Below are positions 1-7,287 of a stretch of DNA of 9,947 nt, one piece after another; position 1 is the first letter of the stretch, and each line of letters starts with the position of its first letter. The stretch comes from Bacillota bacterium. GTDB taxonomy: Bacteria; Bacillota; Clostridia; Oscillospirales; Ruminococcaceae. The stretch spans positions 1-9,947 of the forward strand of contig JAEWNU010000213.1 in assembly GCA_023456995.1 (NCBI GenBank), in the 5' to 3' direction. Position numbers and translations under genes: made by a program. The notes beneath the pieces were generated by a model. The model searched no databases. It was given only the letters and a program-made list of their open reading frames with translations, and was not told where the DNA came from.

Positions 1-2
1 CG

Positions 3-395
3 GCCGCATGGGGTGGATTGGGCGTCATGTGGGGAAAGAATGTGGCGTTTATTGTCATTCGACCCGGGCGTTATACCAAGGAGTTTGTCGATGCTGCCGA
101 TACCTTTTCGTTGACCTTCTTTGAAGGCGGCTATAAAAAAGAGCTGGGCTATCTGGGCAAGGTTTCAGGCCGGGATGAGAACAAGATTGCCAAGTCGGGG
201 ATGACTGTGGTGTATGAGCAAGATACGCCCTATTTTAAAGAAGGAAAGCTGGTGCTGATGTGCAGAAAGCTTTACAACCAGCCAATAACGCCTGAATGCT
301 TCATTGATAAGTCATGCGACGAAAAATGGTACCCCAACAAGGATTACCACATCCTGTATATCGCCGAGATAGAGCAAGTACTGGTGGAGGATTAA
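3..395 (+). CDS. Flavin reductase-like FMN-binding protein, 3' part (5' end outside window)
   Basis: The open frame runs in from the left edge, and about 130 residues are visible. It reads AAWGGLGVMWGKNVAFIVI near the edge and then RPGRYTKEF and DTFSLTFF, which I recognise as the flavin reductase-like (flavoredoxin) FMN-binding split-barrel family. Members bind FMN and act in the cytoplasm as NAD(P)H:flavin or small electron-transfer proteins. The usual length is about 190-200 residues, so roughly a third is missing. The TTG at 18 lies in the middle of the conserved WGGLGV stretch and is not a credible start. The gene ends with TAA at 393-395 and is followed 25 bp later by a hairpin terminator, so it is the end of its transcript. 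It has no obvious link to the folate genes to its right. The exact substrate is unknown. Confidence 0.8.
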   Translation, partial: AAWGGLGVMWGKNVAFIVIRPGRYTKEFVDAADTFSLTFFEGGYKKELGYLGKVSGRDENKIAKSGMTVVYEQDTPYFKEGKLVLMCRKLYNQPITPECFIDKSCDEKWYPNKDYHILYIAEIEQVLVED

Positions 396-420
396 TTGCC
401 TGCGAGTTGAAATTTAATAA

Positions 421-460
421 AACGCCGGACCTGTACCGTTGGTACAAGTCCGGCGTTTTT
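421..460. terminator. Bidirectional intrinsic terminator between flavin reductase and BTAD regulator
   Basis: A 17-nt arm at 421-437 pairs with 441-457 around a 3-nt loop, with one mismatched position (C431 opposite A447). On the plus strand the stem is followed by TTTTT (456-460), which suits termination of the flavin reductase gene. On the minus strand the stem runs into TTTTATTAAATTT, and the odd pair becomes a G-U wobble, so the hairpin is slightly better in RNA from the convergent regulator gene. It probably serves both genes. Confidence 0.85.
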
Positions 461-534
461 GGTTATGAGAAAACAGATTCTTTTGATTCAGTATAAATAT
501 ACAAAGGCCGATTAATATCGCTGTGCAACAGATG

Positions 535-3500
535 TTACTCAGCCATAAAGTGACGGTTTTTGCTGTAAAGCTCCGAAGCACGGAGGTTCTGTTGAGCCGC
601 AATGCCGTCGCGGAGACCCGTTGAAAGCAGCTCGGTTTCAAAGATATCCGGAATATCCGAAAGCTTTAGAATACCCTGCCGCGCATAGCTTTCAGCGGAC
701 ATTGGCAGCAGCTTGTTAAGCGCGGCAATATAGTCCGGCTCCTTATCAAGCCGCAACCGGATTCGCATGCTGACAAAGCAGAGGATGGCGCCCTCCAGTG
801 GAGAGGGCAGACTCTGCGCGCTGTCTTGCGCATCAAAAAGGCATTGGGCGGCCGCCTCGTAATCGCCGTCCTGCATTAGATAGTAAGCGCAAAATGCCGC
901 GGCAGCGGTTCTGCCCCACAATTCACCGGTCTTGTGTGACAATGCATACCCTTGTTTAAAAAGCTCCTTGGCTCTAAAATGGTCTTCCATGGCAAAAGCT
1001 GTTCGGCCATAGTGGACATAAATCCACAGTGTACCGGGCCATGGCTCGTCGCCGAGCATACTCAGCGCTTTTTTAAAGTGCGAACATGCGCCCGCATAGT
1101 CGCGGCGCTGGCGGCACAGTTGCCCGTAGTCATAGTTGGCGGCTGCCAGCTGCAGCCGGTGCTCAGACGCTGAAGGGAGTTTTTCCAGTTCTTCGAGCGC
1201 CTCAAGCAGATAATAACTGCTCTTGTCATACGCCCCTCGCAGGCAAAAACAGTCTCCGCGCAGCCGCTGAAATTGTGCGGTCATGACCGGATCGTTATAG
1301 CGGGTCAACAGACGAATTCCGGTGTCGGTGTAATGCTCGGCCTGATTAACGGCCTGCAGGCACAAGGAAGACGAGGCCAGTAAATAACAGGCGCGTATCA
1401 TGGCGGCATGCGCCTGTTCTTCGCTTCCGGCGGCGCTCAGCGTGCCAAGCAACGCGGAACCCTCCTTCAGGTTGCCGCAAAACAGGGCGATACGTCCTCT
1501 GATCAGCGTGAGCATCCAAGAAAGCGGACGTGCCGCAGGGGAATTTTCGGCCTGTAGGGAAGAAAGTTCCTGTGCAACCTGCAACGCCTCCTGTGCTAAC
1601 ACCTCGGGAGAGGCAAAAGGACGCTCGTTGCCCACTAAAAGCGGAAAAGGTTCACAGCTGTAAGCGCTTTCAATTTCCAAGGCGCGCAGCCGGTATTCCA
1701 AGGCACGCACATTGTCCCCGGCCAGCTTAAAGTGGCGTGACGTTCTGCGGCAGGCGGCGCTTTGGCGCGGTGGGCCATTTTGGGTAAGCAGCTCGGCGAT
1801 TTGCAGATGCAACCGACGACGCTGCAAAAAGGTCATTCGTTCATAAATCAACTCGCGGATGCGCCGGTGAGAAAAGCGGTAATAAACCTCACCGGAGTCG
1901 AGATATTCTTCAATCAGCCCCCGGCTCAGCAGCGTCTCCATACCACCCACGGCGCAGCGGTCGTCGCCGCCCAGCAGCGCTAAAAAAATTCGCCATGGTG
2001 CCTCGTCTGGGAATAGCGAGATCAGCTCGGCAATGTGCATGGCGTCATCATCTAAAGCGCTCAACCGATCAAGCAAAATTTCATCCAATGTACCTGGCAT
2101 CTGCGCCGCGCCGTCGTTGCGGCAGTAAGCCTGTGTCAGCTCTGTGAGAAGATAAAGATTGCCGCCGGTCTCGCTAAAAACCCGGTCCACCAGCGTTTCG
2201 GCGGTTTCCTCACCGAGTTCCTCCGACAGTACCATTCGGGTTTGTTCACGGTTGAGCGGTGGCAGCTGCTGCTTTTGCAGCAAACCGTCGGCAATCGCTT
2301 TGTCCAGCACCGCTTTATGGGCAGGGCTGTAGCTTGCGCGGCAAGTAAGCACCAACATGAGACCACCGGGATCCAATCGGCGCAGCAGCGCATCAACTAA
2401 CGCGAGGCTATCGGGGTCTATCCATTCGATATCTTCTAGAACCAGCACTATTCGCCGGCGGCGCGCAGCCGCGCCAATAGCCAGCACAAGGCAGTCCTCC
2501 AGTGATTGGTCGGGCTGGCGCAGTAGCGGGGGCGGTGTGCAGTCGGCTTCGGCACCGTCGCGAAAGGCAGAAAATGCCTGCCCAAGCCGCGCTCTGACAG
2601 GTGCTGGTACGGGGACGCCTTCCGCGCGAATTAGATCGGCCAAAGGCAGCATGATGCGTGACCATGGCGCGAGCGGAATATCTTTTTCCGCTTGTAAGCA
2701 GGCAAAGTTTAGAACAAAAAACGATGATAGGTCACAGGTTTGCAAAAACTGCAAGATCAACCGGCTTTTTCCTGAGCCAAACTCCCCGATAAGCAGTTGC
2801 GAACATCGGCGTGATGCACCCAACCCAAAGGCTTCTGCCGCCGTACAAAGCGCTGTGTACACAGTCTCGCGCCCAACCAGTCCCTGACTTTTGACAGATG
2901 ATGCAGATTGGGTAGTGCCGCTCCACTCGTTCATGATCTCATAGTACAGCGTGGTGGTGGGCTCCTGCGGGTCGGCCCCCATTTCGTCCGATAATTGTGT
3001 TTTCAAACGCTGAAAGAGTTGAGCGGCTCGGGCATATTGCCGGGTTTCACGCCAGCGGGTCATCAAAAAGGCGGCCATGTTCTCGTCTAAAGGCTCTTCG
3101 CGCAGGTATTCCTCCGCCCAGCGCGCTGCAGCCTCGGAACCCTGTGTTTCCAGAGCTGTCTGTGCCTGTTGCGCCAGCTGACGCAGATAACGGTCGCGTA
3201 GACGGTCGCGGGTTCGGCTGACCCATTCCTCATAACAAAAGGCGTGTTTAACTGCAAAACCTTTAAGGAACGGCCCGCGATAGGCTGAAAAATCGCCCAC
3301 CAGTACAAAGCGATCATAATCGCACGTGTATTCCCGATCAGGGTTGACCACCACAAGTGATTTTTGAGGTGAAGTTAAAAAGTCCTTGCCCAACACCTTT
3401 TTTAAAGCATAGAGGGTATTGCGCAAATTTCTCAGTGCTGTTGCTTCGTCAAAGCCTTCCCACAGCAGGGCAATCAGCTCCTGGCGGGTGGCGCTGCGCT

Positions 3501-3606
3501 GCACTAACATGTAATACAAAAGAGCCTCCACCCGCTTGTACGGAAAGGCGAGAAGTTGCCCGTCAAGCTCGACGGTGGGCGTTTGCAGAAGTGATACTTT
3601 CAGCAT
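535..3606 (-). CDS. Large BTAD-type transcriptional activator with AAA/NTPase core and helical-repeat C-terminus
   Basis: This is a 1023-residue cytoplasmic regulator. Residues 1-95 form a winged-helix (OmpR/SARP-like) DNA-binding domain, containing LRNTLYALKKVLG, followed at about 100-230 by a helical bacterial transcriptional activation (BTAD) region. A linker leads to an AAA_16-type NTPase: LVGRE at 243-247, Walker A GEFGSGKS at 274-281, Walker B IVLVLEDIEWID at 386-397, a TGGNLYLLTEL element at 480-490 and FSHRRIRELIYERM at 578-591. From about 620 to the end the protein is Ala/Leu-rich helical hairpins of TPR type. There is no C-terminal LuxR helix-turn-helix, so DNA binding must be N-terminal. 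The start is set by GGAGG at 3614-3618, 7 nt before ATG. It is transcribed divergently from ftcD-A, so it probably controls that gene, itself or both. The inducer is unknown; family members often use the NTPase and repeats as a ligand-gated switch. Confidence 0.88.
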   Translation of the reverse strand: MLKVSLLQTPTVELDGQLLAFPYKRVEALLYYMLVQRSATRQELIALLWEGFDEATALRNLRNTLYALKKVLGKDFLTSPQKSLVVVNPDREYTCDYDRFVLVGDFSAYRGPFLKGFAVKHAFCYEEWVSRTRDRLRDRYLRQLAQQAQTALETQGSEAAARWAEEYLREEPLDENMAAFLMTRWRETRQYARAAQLFQRLKTQLSDEMGADPQEPTTTLYYEIMNEWSGTTQSASSVKSQGLVGRETVYTALCTAAEAFGLGASRRCSQLLIGEFGSGKSRLILQFLQTCDLSSFFVLNFACLQAEKDIPLAPWSRIMLPLADLIRAEGVPVPAPVRARLGQAFSAFRDGAEADCTPPPLLRQPDQSLEDCLVLAIGAAARRRRIVLVLEDIEWIDPDSLALVDALLRRLDPGGLMLVLTCRASYSPAHKAVLDKAIADGLLQKQQLPPLNREQTRMVLSEELGEETAETLVDRVFSETGGNLYLLTELTQAYCRNDGAAQMPGTLDEILLDRLSALDDDAMHIAELISLFPDEAPWRIFLALLGGDDRCAVGGMETLLSRGLIEEYLDSGEVYYRFSHRRIRELIYERMTFLQRRRLHLQIAELLTQNGPPRQSAACRRTSRHFKLAGDNVRALEYRLRALEIESAYSCEPFPLLVGNERPFASPEVLAQEALQVAQELSSLQAENSPAARPLSWMLTLIRGRIALFCGNLKEGSALLGTLSAAGSEEQAHAAMIRACYLLASSSLCLQAVNQAEHYTDTGIRLLTRYNDPVMTAQFQRLRGDCFCLRGAYDKSSYYLLEALEELEKLPSASEHRLQLAAANYDYGQLCRQRRDYAGACSHFKKALSMLGDEPWPGTLWIYVHYGRTAFAMEDHFRAKELFKQGYALSHKTGELWGRTAAAAFCAYYLMQDGDYEAAAQCLFDAQDSAQSLPSPLEGAILCFVSMRIRLRLDKEPDYIAALNKLLPMSAESYARQGILKLSDIPDIFETELLSTGLRDGIAAQQNLRASELYSKNRHFMAE

Positions 3607-3635
3607 GAAGGCACCTCCAAACTTACTTTAGCATT

Positions 3636-3665
3636 AGTATACGCGATAAGGTGAAAGGATCGCAA
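3636..3665 (-). promoter_or_regulatory. Candidate sigma-A promoter for the BTAD regulator gene
   Basis: On the minus strand TTGCGA (3665-3660) is followed after 18 nt by TATACT (3641-3636). Transcription would start near 3629, giving a leader of about 20 nt that contains the GGAGG ribosome binding site. The -10 is good and the -35 matches consensus at four of six positions. The position directly upstream of the gene supports it. Confidence 0.55.
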
Positions 3666-3669
3666 TCCT
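3656..3669. promoter_or_regulatory. Small inverted repeat overlapping the regulator's -35 box (possible operator)
   Basis: AGGAT-CGCA-ATCCT is a perfect 5-4-5 inverted repeat that covers the candidate -35 of the regulator promoter and lies about 45 bp upstream of the ftcD-A -35. A dimeric repressor or autoregulation site would fit here. A 5-bp arm can easily occur by chance, so this is only a candidate. Confidence 0.25.
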
Positions 3670-3713
3670 ATATTTCGATATTTTATGACTGTATTCATGG
3701 AAATGGATTTTTC

Positions 3714-3742
3714 TTGCACCTGCTGCGGGTCACCGCTATAAT
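3714..3742 (+). promoter_or_regulatory. Near-consensus sigma-A promoter of ftcD-A
   Basis: TTGCAC (3714-3719) and a perfect TATAAT (3737-3742) are separated by exactly 17 nt. Transcription should begin near 3749, about 30 nt before the ATG at 3780. This shows that in-frame ATGs further upstream, such as 3651, are not used. The strength of the boxes suggests considerable basal transcription unless it is repressed. Confidence 0.8.
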
Positions 3743-3779
3743 AAAGGGAAGAGCACAGGATGAAGGGCGGGGTACCAAG

Positions 3780-4676
3780 ATGAATAAGGAACAGGTTTTT
3801 GAATTGGTCCCAAATTTCAGCGAGGGACGGGACCTTAAAAAAATTGAACAGATTGTTGACGCCTTTCGCGCAAAGCAAGGGATTAAGCTTCTGGATTATT
3901 CGACAGATCCGGATATGAACCGCTGCGTTGTAACAGTGATCGGTCAGGCGGAACCCCTAAAAGACGCGATGGTTGAGGCTGTGGGTACTGCGGTTTCACT
4001 TATTGATATGACAAAGCATGAGGGGGCCCACCCGAGAATTGGCTGCGTAGATGTCATCCCCTTTATACCGGTGCGCAACTGTACGCTTCAGGAGGCCGAC
4101 CAGCTGGCCAAGGCGGTGGCAAAGGACGCTTCGGAACGGTATAACCAGCCGTTTTTCCTGTATGAGGCTTCTGCGACTGCACCGCACCGCAGGGATGTGG
4201 TTGACATTCGAAAAGGGCAGTTTGAGGGTCTGGCTGAAAAGATGAAAAACCCCCTTTGGAAGCCGGATTTTGGCCCGGAGACGATGCACCCTACCGGCGG
4301 CGCAACCATTATAGGCGCGCGCATGCCGCTAATCTGCTTTAATATCAATCTGGATACGCCGAATGTCGACATTGCCCGACAGATCAGCCGTCGTGTACGC
4401 AGTATCAATGGCGGCTATCATTTTGTTAAAGCGATGGGAATTTCTATCAGTGAGCGCCACCTCACGCAGGTGACAATGAATTTGACTGATTATACCAAAA
4501 GCGCTATCTATAGTGTGTTTGAGGCCGTAAAGATGGAAGCGCGGCGCTATGGCGTGCGGGTGATCGGCAGTGAGGTGGTTGGAATCATCCCCACAAAAGC
4601 GTTGGTGGATTGCGCGGAGTATTATCTGCAAATCGAAGATTTTTCGATGGATCAGCTTCTGGAAAGCTATATGTAG
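3780..4676 (+). CDS. ftcD: Glutamate formimidoyltransferase paralogue (FtcD-A), stand-alone
   Basis: This 298-residue protein belongs to the glutamate formimidoyltransferase family, which transfers the formimino group from N-formimino-L-glutamate to tetrahydrofolate, giving 5-formimino-THF and glutamate in the cytoplasm. Visible hallmarks are VPNFSEGRD (10-18), IDMTKHEGAHPRIG (75-88), KGQFEG (145-150), DFG (163-165), GARMPL (179-184), FNINL (187-191) and PTKALVDCAEYYL (271-283). His84 aligns with the catalytic His82 of the mammalian enzyme. Only the transferase part is present; there is no cyclodeaminase domain. The start at 3780 is chosen because family homology begins there and a strong promoter lies at 3714-3742. 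The ribosome binding site is weak (AAGGG, or the GGGCGGGG stretch at 3765-3772). A hand-made ungapped alignment with FtcD-B finds about 138 identities in 296 positions. The gene stands alone, is divergent from the BTAD regulator and has its own terminator. It could have shifted substrate preference. Confidence 0.9.
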   Translation: MNKEQVFELVPNFSEGRDLKKIEQIVDAFRAKQGIKLLDYSTDPDMNRCVVTVIGQAEPLKDAMVEAVGTAVSLIDMTKHEGAHPRIGCVDVIPFIPVRNCTLQEADQLAKAVAKDASERYNQPFFLYEASATAPHRRDVVDIRKGQFEGLAEKMKNPLWKPDFGPETMHPTGGATIIGARMPLICFNINLDTPNVDIARQISRRVRSINGGYHFVKAMGISISERHLTQVTMNLTDYTKSAIYSVFEAVKMEARRYGVRVIGSEVVGIIPTKALVDCAEYYLQIEDFSMDQLLESYM

Positions 4677-4692
4677 TATGATAATGCTAATA

Positions 4693-4750
4693 ACCGGGTC
4701 GTGGCGGCAAGCGCAAATGCGTAAGGTCGCTGTGACCCGGTCTATTTTTT
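4693..4750 (+). terminator. Intrinsic terminator of ftcD-A
   Basis: ACCGGGTC (4693-4700) pairs with GACCCGGT (4734-4741), and the stem continues inward with GTGGCG (4701-4706) against CGCTGT (4728-4733), using three G-U pairs. A small CGC/GCG hairpin sits in the loop, and TCTATTTTTT follows the stem. The G-U pairs form only in plus-strand RNA and become A-C mismatches on the other strand, so this hairpin is designed for the ftcD-A transcript. It starts 16 nt after the stop codon. Confidence 0.85.
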
Positions 4751-4791
4751 AGCATGACAACTCGGAGTTATTTTTATTTATTACATTGAAA

Positions 4792-4823
4792 CGGGCCTGT
4801 GCGACAATTTCGCTACAGGCCCG
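4792..4823 (-). terminator. Hairpin after fhs, probable terminator of the minus-strand cluster
   Basis: CGGGCCTGT (4792-4800) pairs perfectly with ACAGGCCCG (4815-4823), and the stem continues with GCGA/TCGC across one bulged base, leaving a 5-nt loop. It lies 21 bp past the fhs stop. On the minus strand the stem is followed by only three U residues and then an A/U-rich stretch, so it is a weaker intrinsic terminator than its neighbour, but the position is right. Confidence 0.65.
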
Positions 4824-4844
4824 CAGGGGGAAAGAAATTAGCAA

Positions 4845-6512
4845 TTAGAAGAGTCCGGATATTTTTCCGTTTTCATCGACATCTATTTTGTCGGCGGAAG
4901 GAACCTTGGGCAGGCCAGGCATGGTCATGATATCGCCTGTGAGCGCCACCAAAAAGCCTGCGCCGGCCGATACCTTCAAGTTGCGTACCGTAATACGAAA
5001 ATCCCTGGGTGCGCCTAAAAGAGTGGCTTCATCCGAAAAGGAATACTGAGTTTTTGCCATGCAAATGGGGAGCTTGTCGTAGCCTAACGCGGTTAGCTGT
5101 TGCAACTGCTTTTTAGCGTTTACGGTCAAATTTACGCCGTTTGCGCGATAAATTTTGGTTGCAATAGCATTGAGTTTGTCCTCAATGCTGTCGTTAACGT
5201 CGTAACAGTACGCAAAGTGACTAGGTTGCTCGCACAGGCGCAGCACTTCTTCTGCCAGCGCTGTGCCGCCCGCACCGCCCTTGGCCCATACTTCGGATAG
5301 CGCCACATTAACCCCAAGCGCTCGGCAGCGCTCTTCAACGCACGCAAGCTCAGCCGCTGTGTCAGTGGGGAAGGCGTTGATCGCTACGACGCAGGGCAGA
5401 CCAAAGACCGACGTGACATTCTCGACATGCTGCAACAAATTCGGCAGGCCTTTTTCAAGTGCGGCAAGGTTTTCGTTACCAAGCTCTGCTTTGGATACAC
5501 CGCCGTGATGTTTTAAGGCGCGAACCGTTGCCACGATAACCACCGCCGAGGGTGCAAAGCCGCCGGCACGGCACTTAATATCCAAGAACTTTTCTGCGCC
5601 AAGATCTGCGCCGAAGCCCGCTTCAGTTACAACATAATCGCCGAGCTTCAAAGCGGTTTCGGTCGCTGAGATGGTATTACAGCCGTGCGCAATATTTGCA
5701 AACGGTCCGCCGTGAATCAGCGCCGGTGTGTGCTCAAGCGTCTGCACGAGATTGGGTTTGATCGCGTCTTTTAACAGCGCCGTCATGGCGCCCTCGGCGT
5801 GCAGGTCGTGCGCGGTAACGGGTTTGTCGTCATAGGTATAGGCGACCACCATGCGCGCCAGGCGTGCCTTTAAGTCTGTAAGGTTGGTCGCCAGACAAAG
5901 TACAGCCATGACCTCTGAAGCGACCGTAATGTCAAAGCCATCTTCGCGCGGGACACCATTCGCCTTGCCGCCTAGGCCGCAAATAATGCTGCGCAGCTGG
6001 CGGTCGTTCATGTCGACAGCGCGCTTCCAGACAATTTTACGGATGTCTATGTTTAAAGCATTACCCTGTTGAATGTGATTATCCAGCAGAGCAGCCAGCA
6101 GATTGTTTGCCGCGCCTATGGCGTGAAAGTCGCCGGTAAAATGCAGGTTGATATCCTCCATTGGAACAACCTGCGCGTATCCGCCGCCCGCAGCGCCACC
6201 CTTGACACCGAACACCGGTCCTAAAGATGGCTCGCGCAGGCAAAGAACCGCCTTTTTACCGAGGTGAGCCAGCGCATCAGCCAGCCCGACGCTCGTGGTG
6301 GTTTTGCCTTCGCCAGCGGGGGTGGGGTTAATTGCAGTGACTAAGACCAGCTTGCCCTTGACAGGCATATTTTTCAAAGAATGGATATCTAACTTTGCCT
6401 TGGTGTGCCCATAGGGCTCCAGCATATCGTTGGAAACACCAAGCTTTGCCGCAATTTCTCCAATGGGCAGCAGCGTAGCCTCTTGCGCTATTTCAATATC
6501 GGTTTTAAACAT
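4845..6512 (-). CDS. fhs: Formate--tetrahydrofolate ligase
   Basis: The 555-residue product matches the usual length of about 556 for bacterial formyl-THF synthetase (EC 6.3.4.3), which interconverts formate, ATP and THF with 10-formyl-THF, ADP and phosphate. The ATP-binding loop is [10 protein letters not shown] (64-73). Further family blocks are EPSLGP (94-99), [20 protein letters not shown] (105-124), [16 protein letters not shown] and the C-terminal [21 protein letters not shown], which ends exactly as the family does. The ATG at 6512 has GGAGG 6 nt upstream. A longer in-frame reading to 6695 lacks family sequence and overlaps hutD. As the last gene of a formimino-degrading cluster, it likely runs in the ATP-forming direction, releasing formate. 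A 142-bp gap with a strong hairpin separates it from hutD, so it may also be made from a processed or separate transcript. Confidence 0.97.
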   Translation of the reverse strand: MFKTDIEIAQEATLLPIGEIAAKLGVSNDMLEPYGHTKAKLDIHSLKNMPVKGKLVLVTAINPTPAGEGKTTTSVGLADALAHLGKKAVLCLREPSLGPVFGVKGGAAGGGYAQVVPMEDINLHFTGDFHAIGAANNLLAALLDNHIQQGNALNIDIRKIVWKRAVDMNDRQLRSIICGLGGKANGVPREDGFDITVASEVMAVLCLATNLTDLKARLARMVVAYTYDDKPVTAHDLHAEGAMTALLKDAIKPNLVQTLEHTPALIHGGPFANIAHGCNTISATETALKLGDYVVTEAGFGADLGAEKFLDIKCRAGGFAPSAVVIVATVRALKHHGGVSKAELGNENLAALEKGLPNLLQHVENVTSVFGLPCVVAINAFPTDTAAELACVEERCRALGVNVALSEVWAKGGAGGTALAEEVLRLCEQPSHFAYCYDVNDSIEDKLNAIATKIYRANGVNLTVNAKKQLQQLTALGYDKLPICMAKTQYSFSDEATLLGAPRDFRITVRNLKVSAGAGFLVALTGDIMTMPGLPKVPSADKIDVDENGKISGLF

Positions 6513-6544
6513 TGTGTGCCTCCTTTTTAGTATTGAGCTGTCAG

Positions 6545-6584
6545 CGAATGCCCGCGGCAGAGCGGCTCTGTCCACGGGCATTCG
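6545..6584 (-). promoter_or_regulatory. Strong stem-loop in the fhs leader, no U-tract
   Basis: In minus-strand RNA a 40-nt element folds almost end to end. The outer CGAATGCCCG/CGGGCATTCG gives 10 bp, then come a U-G pair, two G-C pairs, one bulged A (6571), CAGAG/CTCTG and a 3-nt loop, 18 bp in total. It ends 32 nt before the fhs start and 14 nt before its GGAGG. No U-run follows, so it is not a normal terminator. The U-G pair would be a C-A mismatch on the plus strand, which favours a role in the minus-strand transcript: an RNA processing or stabilising stem, or a protein-binding leader. A poor TATATT at 6609-6614 upstream is the only promoter-like sequence I see in this gap. Confidence 0.6.
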
Positions 6585-6654
6585 TCTTTCAGTAATCCCA
6601 CACAGAAGAATATAGGATAAATAATGTTGGTTGAATGGACGGGCGAGGTGCCAT

Positions 6655-7254
6655 TTAGCTGTGGACAAACGCTGCCATAAAGGTTGCTGGCTCATTGCAG
6701 CAGAGGGTCATGCCAGGGACAAAGAATTGAATCTGAATGGCTTCGCCGTGGCTAAAAGAGATAGTCTGAGCCCCAATGTTAATCACACCGCTGCCCTGTA
6801 CACAATAAATTATCGCGGTTTGGGATTCTGACTCCAGATTATCCAAGCCGACCAGCGGATATTCGCCGGCTGTCGGAATATTAAGGCAGGAGAGGGTTCC
6901 GTCGCATTTGCCCTTGCGCAGCATCAGGTTAAAATCTACACATGTACCCTGCGACTTGGTGGCAGCCCCGCCGTCAAAGCAGTGAATCTCTCCGGGGGTA
7001 AGTGTCACGGGGCTGCCGCCGTCGTGCGTAAGCAAAATGCAACCTTCAAGCAGCGAGAGGTAACGCTTATAATCCGGTAGCGGCGTAAAATCCGATTCCG
7101 CCAGGTTGACTGTGGCAGAGCTGATCCGCCAGAGAAAATTGCGCTCGGCATATTGTGCGTCAGGAGGGAAGATGGCAATCTGAGTTGTCGTGCCGCCGCT
7201 CCACTGACTGACGGTGAACGCCTTTGGGGTGATAAGTGAGATAACGGGGTTCAT
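6655..7254 (-). CDS. hutD: HutD-family (Ves-like) bicupin protein
   Basis: The 199-residue product shows the HutD/Ves family signature: [19 protein letters not shown] (17-35), [10 protein letters not shown] (40-49), [12 protein letters not shown] (53-64) and LSLLEG. These proteins are small cytoplasmic cupin barrels of about 190-200 residues without a proven enzymatic activity. In Pseudomonas, HutD has been described as limiting over-expression of histidine utilisation genes. The gene lies 33 bp downstream of fchA in the same direction, with a modest AAGGG ribosome binding site, and so is likely cotranscribed. Its presence is the clearest hint that the cluster is about histidine rather than purines. 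The function here could be sensing or binding a pathway metabolite; that is inference. Confidence 0.85.
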   Translation of the reverse strand: MNPVISLITPKAFTVSQWSGGTTTQIAIFPPDAQYAERNFLWRISSATVNLAESDFTPLPDYKRYLSLLEGCILLTHDGGSPVTLTPGEIHCFDGGAATKSQGTCVDFNLMLRKGKCDGTLSCLNIPTAGEYPLVGLDNLESESQTAIIYCVQGSGVINIGAQTISFSHGEAIQIQFFVPGMTLCCNEPATFMAAFVHS

Positions 7255-7287
7255 TTTTTACGCCCTTCTTTCTACGAAGAAAATGGC

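Noticed and set aside
2357..2887. A 176-codon open frame on the plus strand.
   Set aside because: It is antisense to the NTPase region of the regulator, with low-complexity Ser/Arg/Ala composition typical of a GC-rich shadow frame, and no recognisable domain.
3682..3707. Short direct repeats (TTTATG/TTCATG and ATGGA twice) that might be BTAD/SARP-type binding sites.
   Set aside because: The copies are short and imperfect and their spacing does not match the regular 11-bp heptamer repeats of SARP sites.
3651..3779. In-frame upstream extension of ftcD-A to an ATG at 3651, adding 43 residues.
   Set aside because: The added residues show no family similarity, and a near-perfect promoter (3714-3742) lies inside the extension, so the transcript would start after that ATG.
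6513..6654. A tetrahydrofolate riboswitch in the fhs leader.
   Set aside because: Only a single long stem-loop is visible; the multi-helix junction and conserved bases of known THF riboswitches are not recognisable.
6513..6695. In-frame extension of fhs to 6695, adding 61 residues.
   Set aside because: It would overlap the end of hutD, run through the strong hairpin and lack family sequence; the ATG at 6512 has a consensus ribosome binding site and gives the normal family length.
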